A stretch of 7,632 bases of DNA from Methylacidiphilaceae bacterium (GTDB lineage Bacteria; Verrucomicrobiota; Verrucomicrobiia; Methylacidiphilales; Methylacidiphilaceae): positions 1 to 7,632 of the forward strand of contig JAQUAR010000059.1 of assembly GCA_028687155.1 (NCBI GenBank). Direction: 5' to 3'. Positions 1 through 6,406 of the stretch are shown here, in pieces. The position numbers were made by a program, and so were the translations under genes. The first letter of the stretch is position 1. Each line of letters opens with the position of its first letter. The notes beneath the pieces were generated by a model. That model was not told the DNA's origin. It made no database searches and was given only the letters and a program-made list of their open reading frames with translations.

Positions 1-204
1 CCCGCCGAGAACGGGGCGATACCGATTGGTCGCGGCATCCATGGCATAACCGATCCGACGGTTGATCACGGTGTATTCGGGCACATTTCGCCCTCCCGCC
101 CGAATCGCACGAAGCGTGTCGCTCGACAGGATGACCAAGACAGCGATCATCACCGTCGATGCGCTGATCGCCCCCGAGCGCCAAAACCTGGGATCCTCAA
201 TCAC
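1..204 (-). CDS. Membrane-anchored protein, N-terminal 68 codons (partial, runs off left edge)
   Basis: This is an open frame with no stop from a GTG at 204 down to the window edge. The start is well supported: GGAGG lies 5 nt upstream of the GTG (minus strand CCGGAGGCTGGCGTG). The product begins MIEDPRFWRSG, then has one hydrophobic stretch at about residues 11-27 (AISASTVMIAVLVIL). A basic extracytoplasmic-looking segment follows, containing SSDTLRAIRAGG and then VPEYTVINRRIGYAMD. The layout (short cytoplasmic tail, one anchor, then a soluble domain) resembles the start of membrane-anchored c-type cytochromes or oxidase/NorC-like subunits, but no haem motif lies inside the window, so this is only a guess. 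It reads in the same direction as the amidase gene, 190 nt downstream of that gene's stop, so it may share its transcript or have its own promoter in the gap. I do not recognise the family. Confidence 0.7.
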   Translation of the reverse strand, partial: MIEDPRFWRSGAISASTVMIAVLVILSSDTLRAIRAGGRNVPEYTVINRRIGYAMDAATNRYRPVLGG

Positions 205-233
205 GCCAGCCTCCGGATCACTCCAAGGCCACC

Positions 234-259
234 GCTTTGCAAAGCTATCCCGCTAGCGG
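234..259. promoter_or_regulatory. Two adjacent perfect palindromes upstream of the partial membrane gene
   Basis: GCTTTGCAAAGC at 234-245 is a perfect 12-bp palindrome. CCGCTAGCGG at 250-259 is a perfect 10-bp palindrome. Their centres are 15 bp apart. They lie in the 190-nt gap between the amidase stop (395) and the GTG at 204, about 30-55 nt upstream of that start, a usual place for a regulator-binding site. No protein is implied by the sequence. Palindromes of this size can occur by chance, but two side by side are less expected. The rest of the gap (260-394) shows no gene and no clear terminator. Confidence 0.3.
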
Positions 260-394
260 ATGGCAGACGGGAGCAATCCTACCCGGCTCCACTCACGCGA
301 ACAAGGATGCTTGTCCACTCCGCAGATTACCGTTCCCCTCACAACCAGCCCGACGAGCAAGCAAAGAAAGCGCTCGCATCGTTCGTCCAGCCCG

Positions 395-1228
395 TCACCG
401 AAGCATGAAGCTTCCCGGAAAGAACGCTTGCGCAAGGAAGGGCCTCGCTCGGTCCACGCGTTCGATGCTCGTACTGACATGGTGCTTCCGATGCCGCTTC
501 TTGCGCGACTGCTTCGAAACCTTCCGGACCTCCGCGCCCCGGGAAATCGGCGCCCAGATTTCCGGCACGGCCGCGATCCCCTCGTCTCCGAAGCGCGCCT
601 CTTCGACGATGCCCTCTGCGATCGCCCGGGCAATCCGCTCCCGCACATGCGGCTGTGCCACCAGCCGCGCCTCGCGCGCATTGGTCAGATAGGCGCATTC
701 GGCGAGAACCGCGGGGATCGTCGGATTGCGGGTGAGCCGCAGCCTCCGCCGAACGACACCCCGGCCCGTCTCGCCAAGCGCGTCCGACAGGTACCGCTCG
801 ATCCGCGTCGCCAAGCCGTGGCTGTCCGCATGCCAAAAGAAGGTCTCCGCTCCCCGGATGCTTCGATCCCCGGTCGCATTGTAATGGATGCTGACCGCCA
901 CCGCCCCGGGCCCGAGCCGGTTGGCGACTCGGACCCGTTCATCGAGATCGACGAACCGGTCATCGGTCCGCGTCATCACGACGTGGAAGCCACGCGCTCG
1001 TAGGAACTGGGCCACCCTCCTGGCCGTATCGAGAGCGAGATCCTTTTCCAGAAGCCTTCCGCCCGAAAGCGGACGGCTCATCCCCCCGTTATCCGTGCCC
1101 CCATGGCCAGGGTCGAGGAGCACCGTTGAAAACGGACGGATCGGCGCCGCTGCACCCAGAGAAGGGACAAAACCCCCGCCCAGGGTGGCTAGCCCCACCA
1201 GAAACCAGCGCATCCAGACTGCTTTCAC
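395..1228 (-). CDS. Secreted N-acetylmuramoyl-L-alanine amidase (Amidase_3 family)
   Basis: This is a zinc amidase that cuts the bond between N-acetylmuramic acid and L-alanine of the peptidoglycan stem, acting in the periplasm on septal or recycling wall. Numbering from the GTG at 1228 (277 aa), a signal peptide covers about residues 1-28 (MKAVWMRWFLVG... ending GAAA). The zinc and catalytic residues of the family are visible: H42 in LLDPGHGG, E61 in LLEKDLAL, H115 in VSIHYNA and E177 in LAECAYLTN. The catalytic domain fills most of the protein. The C-terminus after about residue 215 is a basic tail (KQSRKKRHRKHH) with no SPOR or LysM repeat. The start is uncertain: TTG 1267, GTG 1228 and ATG 1213 are in frame, none has a good ribosome site, and I prefer those that put the signal peptide at the N-terminus. 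The gene follows the receptor by about 90 nt on the same strand with no convincing terminator between, so co-transcription is plausible. Confidence 0.93.
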   Translation of the reverse strand: MKAVWMRWFLVGLATLGGGFVPSLGAAAPIRPFSTVLLDPGHGGTDNGGMSRPLSGGRLLEKDLALDTARRVAQFLRARGFHVVMTRTDDRFVDLDERVRVANRLGPGAVAVSIHYNATGDRSIRGAETFFWHADSHGLATRIERYLSDALGETGRGVVRRRLRLTRNPTIPAVLAECAYLTNAREARLVAQPHVRERIARAIAEGIVEEARFGDEGIAAVPEIWAPISRGAEVRKVSKQSRKKRHRKHHVSTSIERVDRARPFLAQAFFPGSFMLR

Positions 1229-1321
1229 ACGAGATCGAGAGAACCCGTAATAAGAGACTGCAGCCAAGCTGGAAGTAAAGCACTTTTTTCTAAGCGATCG
1301 GAGGAAGGCTCCGGGAAGAGA

Positions 1322-4117
1322 TCAGAATCGGTAGCTCACCTGTCCCTGCACCCAGAAGGGCAAACCCGGAAGCACATAGTCCGAGTTGCTCGCAACGTCC
1401 GAAGCGAGCCCGGTGGCGTAAGGCATCCAGTAGACCGAGTTGGTGAGGTTCCAAATGTAGACGGTCAAGACCCAGTTGTCCTTCTGGTAGGTGGCGCTCA
1501 GATTGGTCACATACTGGGCCGGCACCACCGCCGTGTCGTTGAAGAAGAGCGGGTAGCTGCTCATAAACAGGGCCGAGGCGGTGAAGGAGAGGCCGAAATC
1601 GGTCCGGTAGGTGACCATCGCGTTGGCGGTCTGAGTGGGCAAGCCGGTCCAGTCATAGACCCCGGGAACTCCCGAGACGTTGATCGGTGATATGCTCGAT
1701 CCGTTGTCGTCGAGCGGCAGGTTGTGTCGGAACGCATAGCCCGTCGAATAGCTCTGGGTCTCGCTCGGACCATAGGGAAGCGACGAATAGTTCCAGGTGC
1801 CATGCATATAGGCGTAGCCCGCCCGGAACATCCAGTGGCGATCGGGCTGGTAGGTCATGTTGTACTCGAAGCCCTGGAGCAGGCCCTGATTCGGCGTGAA
1901 GCCGATCTGGTCCTGATAGAGGTTCTGGTGGAAGAAGGCAAACGACATATAGAGCTTGTCGCGCAGGAGGCTCAACTTGGCGCCCACCTCCTCGAGCTCG
2001 TTGAGCAGATGCATCTCCTGGGAGGTCTGCGTCGGAACGAAGCCTCCCATGTCCGCCGCCGCCGTCACATATTCGTAGTTGAAGTTTCCGTAGAGACTCA
2101 GCCACGGAAAGGGCTTGTAGACCGGCCCGATCGAGAAGAGTGGATCGATGACCGACGTCTGGAGCTGGGTATAGAGCATCGAGGGAGTGCCGGGAGGCGT
2201 CTGAGCATTGATGAAGTAGGTGGTCGCCCGGAGTCCGTACTGGAGGCTCAGCTTCTCGCCGAACTTGATGTCGTGCTGCCAGAAGGGCGCCAACGACCAG
2301 TACTGGCTATCGGTCGTTCCGGTCGTCCCGTTGAGCGGCTCGAAGTAGTAGCCCGCCGGAGTCGAAGGAATGTGCCACTCGCCTCCGCCCGGGGCGTTCG
2401 GGTTATGGATCGCCGCCTGGAAATAGGGCGTGTTCCGGACATCCCAGAGCATCGGATTTTGATACGTGCTGAACATGTTGGGCATGTTGATCAGCATGGT
2501 CGAAACGTAGTCCTGGTTCCGCTGGTAGACCCATTCGAGGCCCGTGTCGATATTATGCGAAATGGAAAAGGAGCCATCCGCGTCCTTCCCCGCTTTCCCT
2601 CCGCCGATGGGGGTGTCGAAGGCCAGCCGGCATTCAGTCCGGTTGTCGACCTCGTAGTCCCCCATCACCGCCTCGTCGTAAAAGTAGGACGGCTGCATCC
2701 CATCGTGCCGCGTGTACCAGACGAAGGTGTTGTTCACCAGGTCAAACCCCTCATCGACGTGGACCTTCTGGATGAGCTGGGTCATGCCCTGGTAGCCCGT
2801 GTCTTGCGCGTACGGGCTCATCAGGAGTTGCCGGCGATTGACCGGACCCAGGCCGACTCCGTACGTCCCGAAGCCCAAAGGCGAAGGAGCGATCGAAGCC
2901 CCCGGATTGGCGGCCCAGTAGTTCCGTAAGGAGGAAACGCTTCCTATTTGGGACGGCGCAAGCGCGCCGATGTAGTCGAGGGAGCCTCCGCTCCGGAAGA
3001 GCGCATTGGTCGGTCGGTTGAAGCCCGCGTAGCCGATCGGAGAGGCGGAGGCGAAGTCGGCATCGACGTAGAGATCGGCCGAGTAGTTCTCCACCGGCTT
3101 CCATCCAAGGGCGAAGTAGACGTTCTGCTGGTCGTTGTGCACATACTGGTACCAGCTTCCGCTTTCCATCCCCATGTAGCTCAGCCGGTAGGCCAGCTTG
3201 TGCTCCTTGTCGATCGGCCCGCCGATGTCTCCTCCCCACATGTAGTTCTCGTACATTCCCGTCGAATCCCAGACGTTTCCCCGGAACTTGTCGAAGTAGG
3301 GCTGCTTGGTCGTGTAGTTGACGTAGCCCGAAGCCTCCTGCCCCGCGCCGAAGACCGCGTTCCCGGGACCTTCGACCAGATCGGTCGACTCGATCATGTT
3401 CCAGTTCCACGGGAGCCCCGAGTTGACCATCTCCACGTTCATCACACTCATCGCCATCCCGTTGATGAACGGCAGAGCCTCGTCCCCGCGGATATAGGGA
3501 GCGGGCGCAATCGTGGCGTCGAGACCCCCGAAAGCCGTCGGGTTGATCATCGCAAAGCCGATCGGGTTCATGTAGCCGACCGAGGTCGTCCCCGACTCGT
3601 CCAAGAGGGTCTTGTTGATCGGCGTGACCTGCCGGGGGATGTCCATCACATCCATCGGCATCCCGTAGACCGAGTCGATGGGTGCGGCGGTCGGCAGCAT
3701 ATTGGGGACGTTCGAAGCCGCTTTCACCGTGATCGGCGCCATGGTCGACTCGGTCGTCGGTTGCTGCAGGGGTGCCGCCGCCTTCGTCCCGGAGCCGCCG
3801 GAAAGACCGGACAGCTCCGCCGACGGATCGACCGGCTCCGGAGCGAGCTGCGCCCACAGGGGACCGTGGAGCAGCAGGAAGAAGCCGAGGGCCACGGAGA
3901 GGCAACGGCTCCCCTTGGGGTGCGGCCGGCTTCCCGCCGCCTCCCCCACCCGATTATGATCGATCAGCCCATCGACCGACTCCGCGAAGACCCGCAGCGA
4001 TCCGGGCCCCACCCGCGTTCCCTGCAGCCTCCCGACCTCTACCCAGCGGTAGATCGTCCAGCGGCTCACACTCAGCATCCGCGCAGCCTCATCGGGCCGC
4101 AGCAATTTTTTGTACAC
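1322..4117 (-). CDS. TonB-dependent outer-membrane receptor with N-terminal excisionase-like helix-turn-helix domain
   Basis: The product has 931 aa, starting at a GTG (4117) preceded by GGGAGGA about 4 nt upstream. The longer frame back to 4219 lacks such support. Residues 5-52 form an excisionase/MerR-type helix-turn-helix (RPDEAARMLSVSRWTIYRWV, then a GRL...V wing). A hydrophobic segment at 72-89 (CLSVALGFFLLLHGPLWA) follows, with a likely signal-peptidase site after A89. Next come a low-complexity linker, a TonB-box-like APITVKA at 127-133, and the plug domain at about 150-275 (IRG at 209-211, EGPGNAVFG at 249-257, SGYVNYTTKQP at 263-273). A long aromatic-rich beta-barrel ends in ...QVSYRF, and the terminal Phe is typical of BAM substrates. 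Such receptors import iron chelates, cobalamin, metals or glycans using TonB energy; the substrate here cannot be read. The cytoplasmic DNA-binding domain ahead of a signal peptide is the oddity. Internal in-frame GTG codons at 3949 and 3895 could give an ordinary precursor, but neither has a well-spaced ribosome site. A 12-bp palindrome (CCCGGCGCCGGG, 4148-4159) lies just upstream. Confidence 0.93.
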   Translation of the reverse strand: MYKKLLRPDEAARMLSVSRWTIYRWVEVGRLQGTRVGPGSLRVFAESVDGLIDHNRVGEAAGSRPHPKGSRCLSVALGFFLLLHGPLWAQLAPEPVDPSAELSGLSGGSGTKAAAPLQQPTTESTMAPITVKAASNVPNMLPTAAPIDSVYGMPMDVMDIPRQVTPINKTLLDESGTTSVGYMNPIGFAMINPTAFGGLDATIAPAPYIRGDEALPFINGMAMSVMNVEMVNSGLPWNWNMIESTDLVEGPGNAVFGAGQEASGYVNYTTKQPYFDKFRGNVWDSTGMYENYMWGGDIGGPIDKEHKLAYRLSYMGMESGSWYQYVHNDQQNVYFALGWKPVENYSADLYVDADFASASPIGYAGFNRPTNALFRSGGSLDYIGALAPSQIGSVSSLRNYWAANPGASIAPSPLGFGTYGVGLGPVNRRQLLMSPYAQDTGYQGMTQLIQKVHVDEGFDLVNNTFVWYTRHDGMQPSYFYDEAVMGDYEVDNRTECRLAFDTPIGGGKAGKDADGSFSISHNIDTGLEWVYQRNQDYVSTMLINMPNMFSTYQNPMLWDVRNTPYFQAAIHNPNAPGGGEWHIPSTPAGYYFEPLNGTTGTTDSQYWSLAPFWQHDIKFGEKLSLQYGLRATTYFINAQTPPGTPSMLYTQLQTSVIDPLFSIGPVYKPFPWLSLYGNFNYEYVTAAADMGGFVPTQTSQEMHLLNELEEVGAKLSLLRDKLYMSFAFFHQNLYQDQIGFTPNQGLLQGFEYNMTYQPDRHWMFRAGYAYMHGTWNYSSLPYGPSETQSYSTGYAFRHNLPLDDNGSSISPINVSGVPGVYDWTGLPTQTANAMVTYRTDFGLSFTASALFMSSYPLFFNDTAVVPAQYVTNLSATYQKDNWVLTVYIWNLTNSVYWMPYATGLASDVASNSDYVLPGLPFWVQGQVSYRF

Positions 4118-4241
4118 GTCTCCTCCCAAAGATTGATATTCGCGTTTCCCGGCGCCGGGCGGCCGGAACATTCTCGTCCACTTGTCAGGACAGGCTGTTC
4201 CGCAAATCGCCGAGCGCACCTCGCCGTGACCGGCAAAATGG

Positions 4242-4742
4242 CTACGCGACGGGTCTTGGAGGAGGAGAAAGAGGTCGATCCGTGCGAATCGACCCGTGGA
4301 GCTGGCCGATCACCGGCCTTTCCGCGGAGAGAAGCAGGGGGCTCAAAAGGGAGGCGTCCGCCAAGAAATAGAGCCCGATCTCTTCCTGGGACCGTTCGGA
4401 CCTCGAAGAGTGCTCTTCCTTGTTCTTCCCTTTTACAACCCTTTTGCAGATTTGGCAGGGATGCTTGCCGTCAAAGGTCATGTAGAATCCGGTCTCCATC
4501 CCGTAGCTCTGCGAGTAGCGCACGAGCATCCCGGCCCACGCCGCTCCCTGCCAGAGAAGCCAGTGGCCTCCCGCGAGGTGGCAGGCCGCAACCAAGGCAA
4601 ACAGGATTCCCGCTTTTCTCACGTTAGATTGCTTTTGCCCGCATCGCCATTTCGTGTCAACAGGTTTTCTCCGCCCTCGCCCCAGGAGACCGCCCGGAGG
4701 TTCCCCAAGCGTCCATTTGCCTTCATCATAAGTTAAGCGCAT
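4242..4742 (-). CDS. Small membrane protein with HPCxxC motif, conserved hypothetical
   Basis: From ATG 4742 the product is 166 aa; this start has a good ribosome site (GAGG, 7 nt spacing). A shorter start, GTG 4622 (126 aa), has no ribosome site. It places the protein's first residues (VRKAG) directly before the hydrophobic segment, which is how I recall related proteins beginning. Numbered from GTG 4622, residues 4-34 form a membrane segment containing AGGHWLLWQ. After it come TFDGKHPCQICK at 49-60, a Lys/Glu-rich stretch, a second weakly hydrophobic patch at 84-98, and a PPPR tail. The FDGKHPCxxC block and the PPPR end match a small family I associate with Verrucomicrobia, with no known function; I cannot confirm this by search. 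The CxxC pair could bind a metal or be redox-active. The gene lies 124 nt upstream of the receptor on the same strand, suggesting a shared transcript and a possible role in metal uptake, which is inference. The first 40 codons of the longer form have lower GC at third positions than the window's other genes. Confidence 0.75.
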   Translation of the reverse strand: MRLTYDEGKWTLGEPPGGLLGRGRRKPVDTKWRCGQKQSNVRKAGILFALVAACHLAGGHWLLWQGAAWAGMLVRYSQSYGMETGFYMTFDGKHPCQICKRVVKGKNKEEHSSRSERSQEEIGLYFLADASLLSPLLLSAERPVIGQLHGSIRTDRPLSPPPRPVA

Positions 4743-4753
4743 ACTTTTTCCTC

Positions 4754-4790
4754 TTGCGCTTTTGATAAGCCTCGATAATATTTTAATCAT
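4754..4790 (+). promoter_or_regulatory. AT-rich divergent promoter region (candidate -35/-10 for the plus-strand gene)
   Basis: This is the only clearly AT-rich stretch in the area, lying between two divergent genes. For the plus strand a candidate pair is TTGCGC (4754-4759) with TAATAT (4776-4781), 16 nt apart; TTGATA (4762-4767) with TAATCA (4784-4789) is an alternative. On the minus strand TAAAAT and TATTAT hexamers lie in the same block and could serve the CxxC/receptor genes. No single choice is compelling, so this is a region-level call. Confidence 0.4.
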
Positions 4791-4811
4791 GTTTCGCGCA
4801 GTTTGCGAAAC
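4791..4811. promoter_or_regulatory. Perfect 7-7-7 inverted repeat between divergent genes (candidate operator or leader hairpin)
   Basis: GTTTCGC (4791-4797) and GCGAAAC (4805-4811) are exact reverse complements separated by the 7 nt GCAGTTT. The dyad sits just downstream of the AT-rich promoter block and 8 nt upstream of the AAGGAG ribosome site (4819-4824) of the plus-strand gene. A repressor bound here could control both directions. As RNA, it would form a 7-bp hairpin immediately before the ribosome site. It does not match the Fur consensus. Confidence 0.5.
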
Positions 4812-4829
4812 GCTTATTAAGGAGAAGAC

Positions 4830-5348
4830 ATGATTGCCGAATACGACACGACCCAAACAACAGAGGAAAAAGAGACGCCCATTCCGAATCGGACGGCTGC
4901 TCCGGTCGCCGGCGGTGTCCGTGCCCGACTGGTGCAGTGGACCTGGCTTGCCGCTTTGACGCTGCTGCTGGTTTCGCTCCCCGCCACCGCCGCGTTCTTC
5001 TACGATCTCTTCCGCTGGCCCGGCGCCGATGGAACCTTCGTGAAGCTGTGGATCACCGACGGTTATCCCCGCAGCCTCGCGCTTCTCGGCCTGCTGACCG
5101 AGGCGAGCCTCGCCTTTGTGCTTCTTGCCCGGCGCACGGTACGGTGGCCCTACCTCCTCCTGCCCACCTTCGTGGGGCTGGCTTGGATCGGGCAGCTCGC
5201 GGTCGTGCTGGCCACACCCGGGCACCCGGCACTCACTCCGCTGCTCGCCTTGAAGACCGCTGCGGCCGCTCCGGCGATCGCCCTCCTCTTCGCCATTCCC
5301 CCGTGGATCGCCGAAGGAGTGGAGCGCCGGCCCTCCGCCAGCGCCTAA
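4830..5348 (+). CDS. Four-helix integral membrane protein of unknown function
   Basis: The product has 172 aa and starts at ATG 4830, with AAGGAG 5 nt upstream. The first 33 residues are polar and Thr/Glu-rich, probably cytoplasmic. Four hydrophobic segments follow at about 37-58 (WTWLAALTLLLVSLP), 80-100, 107-128 and 138-157, with a short basic tail (VERRPSASA). The loop between helices 1 and 2 carries DLFRWPGADGTFVKLW. Inner-membrane location is clear, but no catalytic or binding motif is visible and I do not recognise the family. It is transcribed away from the CxxC/receptor cluster and shares the control region with it, so co-regulation is possible. A strong hairpin follows 15 nt after the stop, suggesting a single-gene transcript. 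Confidence 0.8.
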   Translation: MIAEYDTTQTTEEKETPIPNRTAAPVAGGVRARLVQWTWLAALTLLLVSLPATAAFFYDLFRWPGADGTFVKLWITDGYPRSLALLGLLTEASLAFVLLARRTVRWPYLLLPTFVGLAWIGQLAVVLATPGHPALTPLLALKTAAAAPAIALLFAIPPWIAEGVERRPSASA

Positions 5349-5363
5349 CGGTTCTGCGCCAGA

Positions 5364-5393
5364 CGCACAGGGGGGACCCGGCCCCCCTGTGCG
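5364..5393 (+). terminator. Strong GC-rich hairpin after the four-helix membrane protein
   Basis: The 12-nt arms CGCACAGGGGGG (5364-5375) and CCCCCCTGTGCG (5382-5393) pair perfectly around the 6-nt loop ACCCGG. The hairpin starts 15 nt after the stop codon at 5346-5348. No U-run follows (the next bases are GCAGCTTCTG), so it is not a classical intrinsic terminator. It could still end transcription, as U-less hairpins are thought to in some GC-rich bacteria, or protect the 3' end. Confidence 0.6.
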
Positions 5394-5507
5394 GCAGCTT
5401 CTGAGGCCGCAGCCAGAGGAAAGCCGAAGCGAGGTGCTGCGCGACCTCTGTTAGCAGCTGCTCCAACCGGAGGAGGGCGATGAGAAGCGGAAGCAGATCT
5501 GCGATCG

Positions 5508-5531
5508 GCTCGTTCCTGGAGAGGAGCGAGT
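5508..5531 (+). promoter_or_regulatory. Ten-bp hairpin just ahead of the abiE promoter-like sequence
   Basis: GCTCGTTCCT (5508-5517) pairs with AGGAGCGAGT (5522-5531) around the loop GGAG, with one G-T wobble inside the stem and one at its outer end. Its right arm abuts the TTGACT candidate -35 element. It could be an operator for AbiEi autoregulation, since AbiE antitoxins bind inverted repeats upstream of their operon, or a second hairpin blocking read-through. The rest of 5394-5507 holds no supported gene. Confidence 0.35.
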
Positions 5532-5560
5532 TGACTAATCTGCGTACCAAGGGCTAATTT
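5531..5560 (+). promoter_or_regulatory. Candidate sigma70-type promoter for the abiE operon
   Basis: TTGACT (5531-5536) resembles the -35 consensus. TAATTT (5555-5560), 18 nt further, is a weaker -10. It lies 34-63 nt upstream of the GTG start of the antitoxin gene in the only AT-rich part of this gap. Support is by position and resemblance only. Confidence 0.45.
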
Positions 5561-5593
5561 ATAGCTCGTATCACGCAGAATCGTGGACGGATC

Positions 5594-6406
5594 GTGCAAC
5601 CTCACCAGCACAAGACCGCCAGCTTCCTGTCGGATCACCCGGTCTTCACCCGGACTGAGTTTGCGGCGGCCTTCGGCCGTCCGGCGAGCGCGGCCACTGT
5701 CACCAGTCTCCTCCAGCACCATCTGCGCGCTGGGAACATCAAGCGTGTCCGTCGCGAGGTGTTCGCCGCCGTTCCGGCTCATCTGGCAGCGGACCGGATG
5801 GTGATCGACCGCTTTGCTGCGGCAAGCAAGCTGCGCTCCGACGGCATTTTGGGATTTCACTCGGCGCTCGAACTCCATGGGATCGCTTATTCCGAGTTCA
5901 GCGAGCTCCAGATCATCAGTGCCGGGCGGACAGAACGGGTGAACCTGCCGTTCGGCGCCTGACGCTTCCTCACACCGCCGAAGGCGCTGCTGGCGACCGG
6001 CAAGGAAGCCTACTTGACCCTGATCATAGATCGGCAAGGGGTGCCTGTCCGCCTGACGGCGATCGAACGCACGGTCGTTGACGTCCTGCACCGTTCGGAG
6101 ATCGCAGGCGGCACCGAGGAAGTGCTCCAATCCCTGGAACTGGTCCGCTATCTCGACCCAGAGAAGATCGCCGACTATGTCGAACTGCTGGACAACCGGT
6201 CGCTCGCCTCCGTTTCCGGCTGGTGGCTCGAGAAGCGGCAGAGCGCACTGGGCGTCACCAATGACGTCCTGGCGCGACTGCGGGCCCGGCTTCCCCGTTC
6301 GAAGCATTATGCGCTAGGGGCCAAACCTGGCCGTGCCTTGCTCGTCGAACCGTGGCGCATCCTTCTGCCGCCACAGGCCCTCGATGCTGCTTTTGAAGGC
6401 ATCTGA
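5594..6406 (+). pseudogene. abiEi: AbiEi-family antitoxin (type IV toxin-antitoxin), interrupted by an in-frame TGA
   Basis: AbiEi antitoxins counter the AbiEii nucleotidyltransferase without forming a stable complex and repress their own operon. The frame starts at GTG 5594 (weak ribosome site; an in-frame stop lies at 5555) and would encode about 270 aa. Residues 8-60 form a winged helix (HPVFTRTEFAAAFGR... LLQHHLRAGNIKRVRREVF). The middle (GILGFHSALELHGIAY...) matches the family, and the text continues RFLTPPKALLATG after a TGA at 5960-5962. It then runs through VRLTAIERTVVDVLHR and YLDPEKIADYVELLDN to a TGA at 6404-6406. Both halves are in the same frame and otherwise intact, so a single substitution (for example CGA to TGA) explains the break. 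The second half could be restarted at TTG 6014, preceded by AAGGA 7 nt upstream. The gene is therefore a recent pseudogene, a split two-protein antitoxin, or a sequencing error. Confidence 0.85.

Noticed and set aside
1299..1313. CGGAG-GAAGG-CTCCG hairpin between the receptor and amidase genes, with a T-run nearby
   Set aside because: In the direction of transcription (minus strand) the stem is only 5 bp and is followed by A-rich rather than U-rich sequence, so it is not a terminator.
1724..2929. Plus-strand open frame of 401 codons opposite the receptor barrel
   Set aside because: Antisense shadow of the barrel region, with low-complexity composition and no motif.
4118..4219. N-terminal extension of the receptor frame to codon 4219
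   Set aside because: The GGGAGGA ribosome site sits directly before GTG 4117, the helix-turn-helix begins right after it, and the extra residues show no domain.
2948..4627. Long plus-strand open frame (559 codons) opposite the receptor gene
   Set aside because: It lies antisense to a clearly recognisable TonB receptor. Its translation is Arg/Gly/Val-rich with no domain, as expected from the complement of a GC-rich gene.
4764..4790. GATAAG/GATAAT repeats suggesting a Fur box upstream of the receptor cluster
   Set aside because: Only one hexamer matches well. Aligning the 19-bp consensus at 4774 leaves most of the second half mismatched.
5233..5550. Minus-strand frame with a Leu-rich start (MVRRLVNSLLSRNEPIADLL)
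   Set aside because: The first 50 residues look protein-like, but the frame runs through the 12-bp hairpin and antisense to the four-helix protein. I found no family or ribosome-site support.
5345..6307. Minus-strand frame of 320 codons opposite abiEi
   Set aside because: It is antisense to a family-matching antitoxin, and no domain is recognisable.
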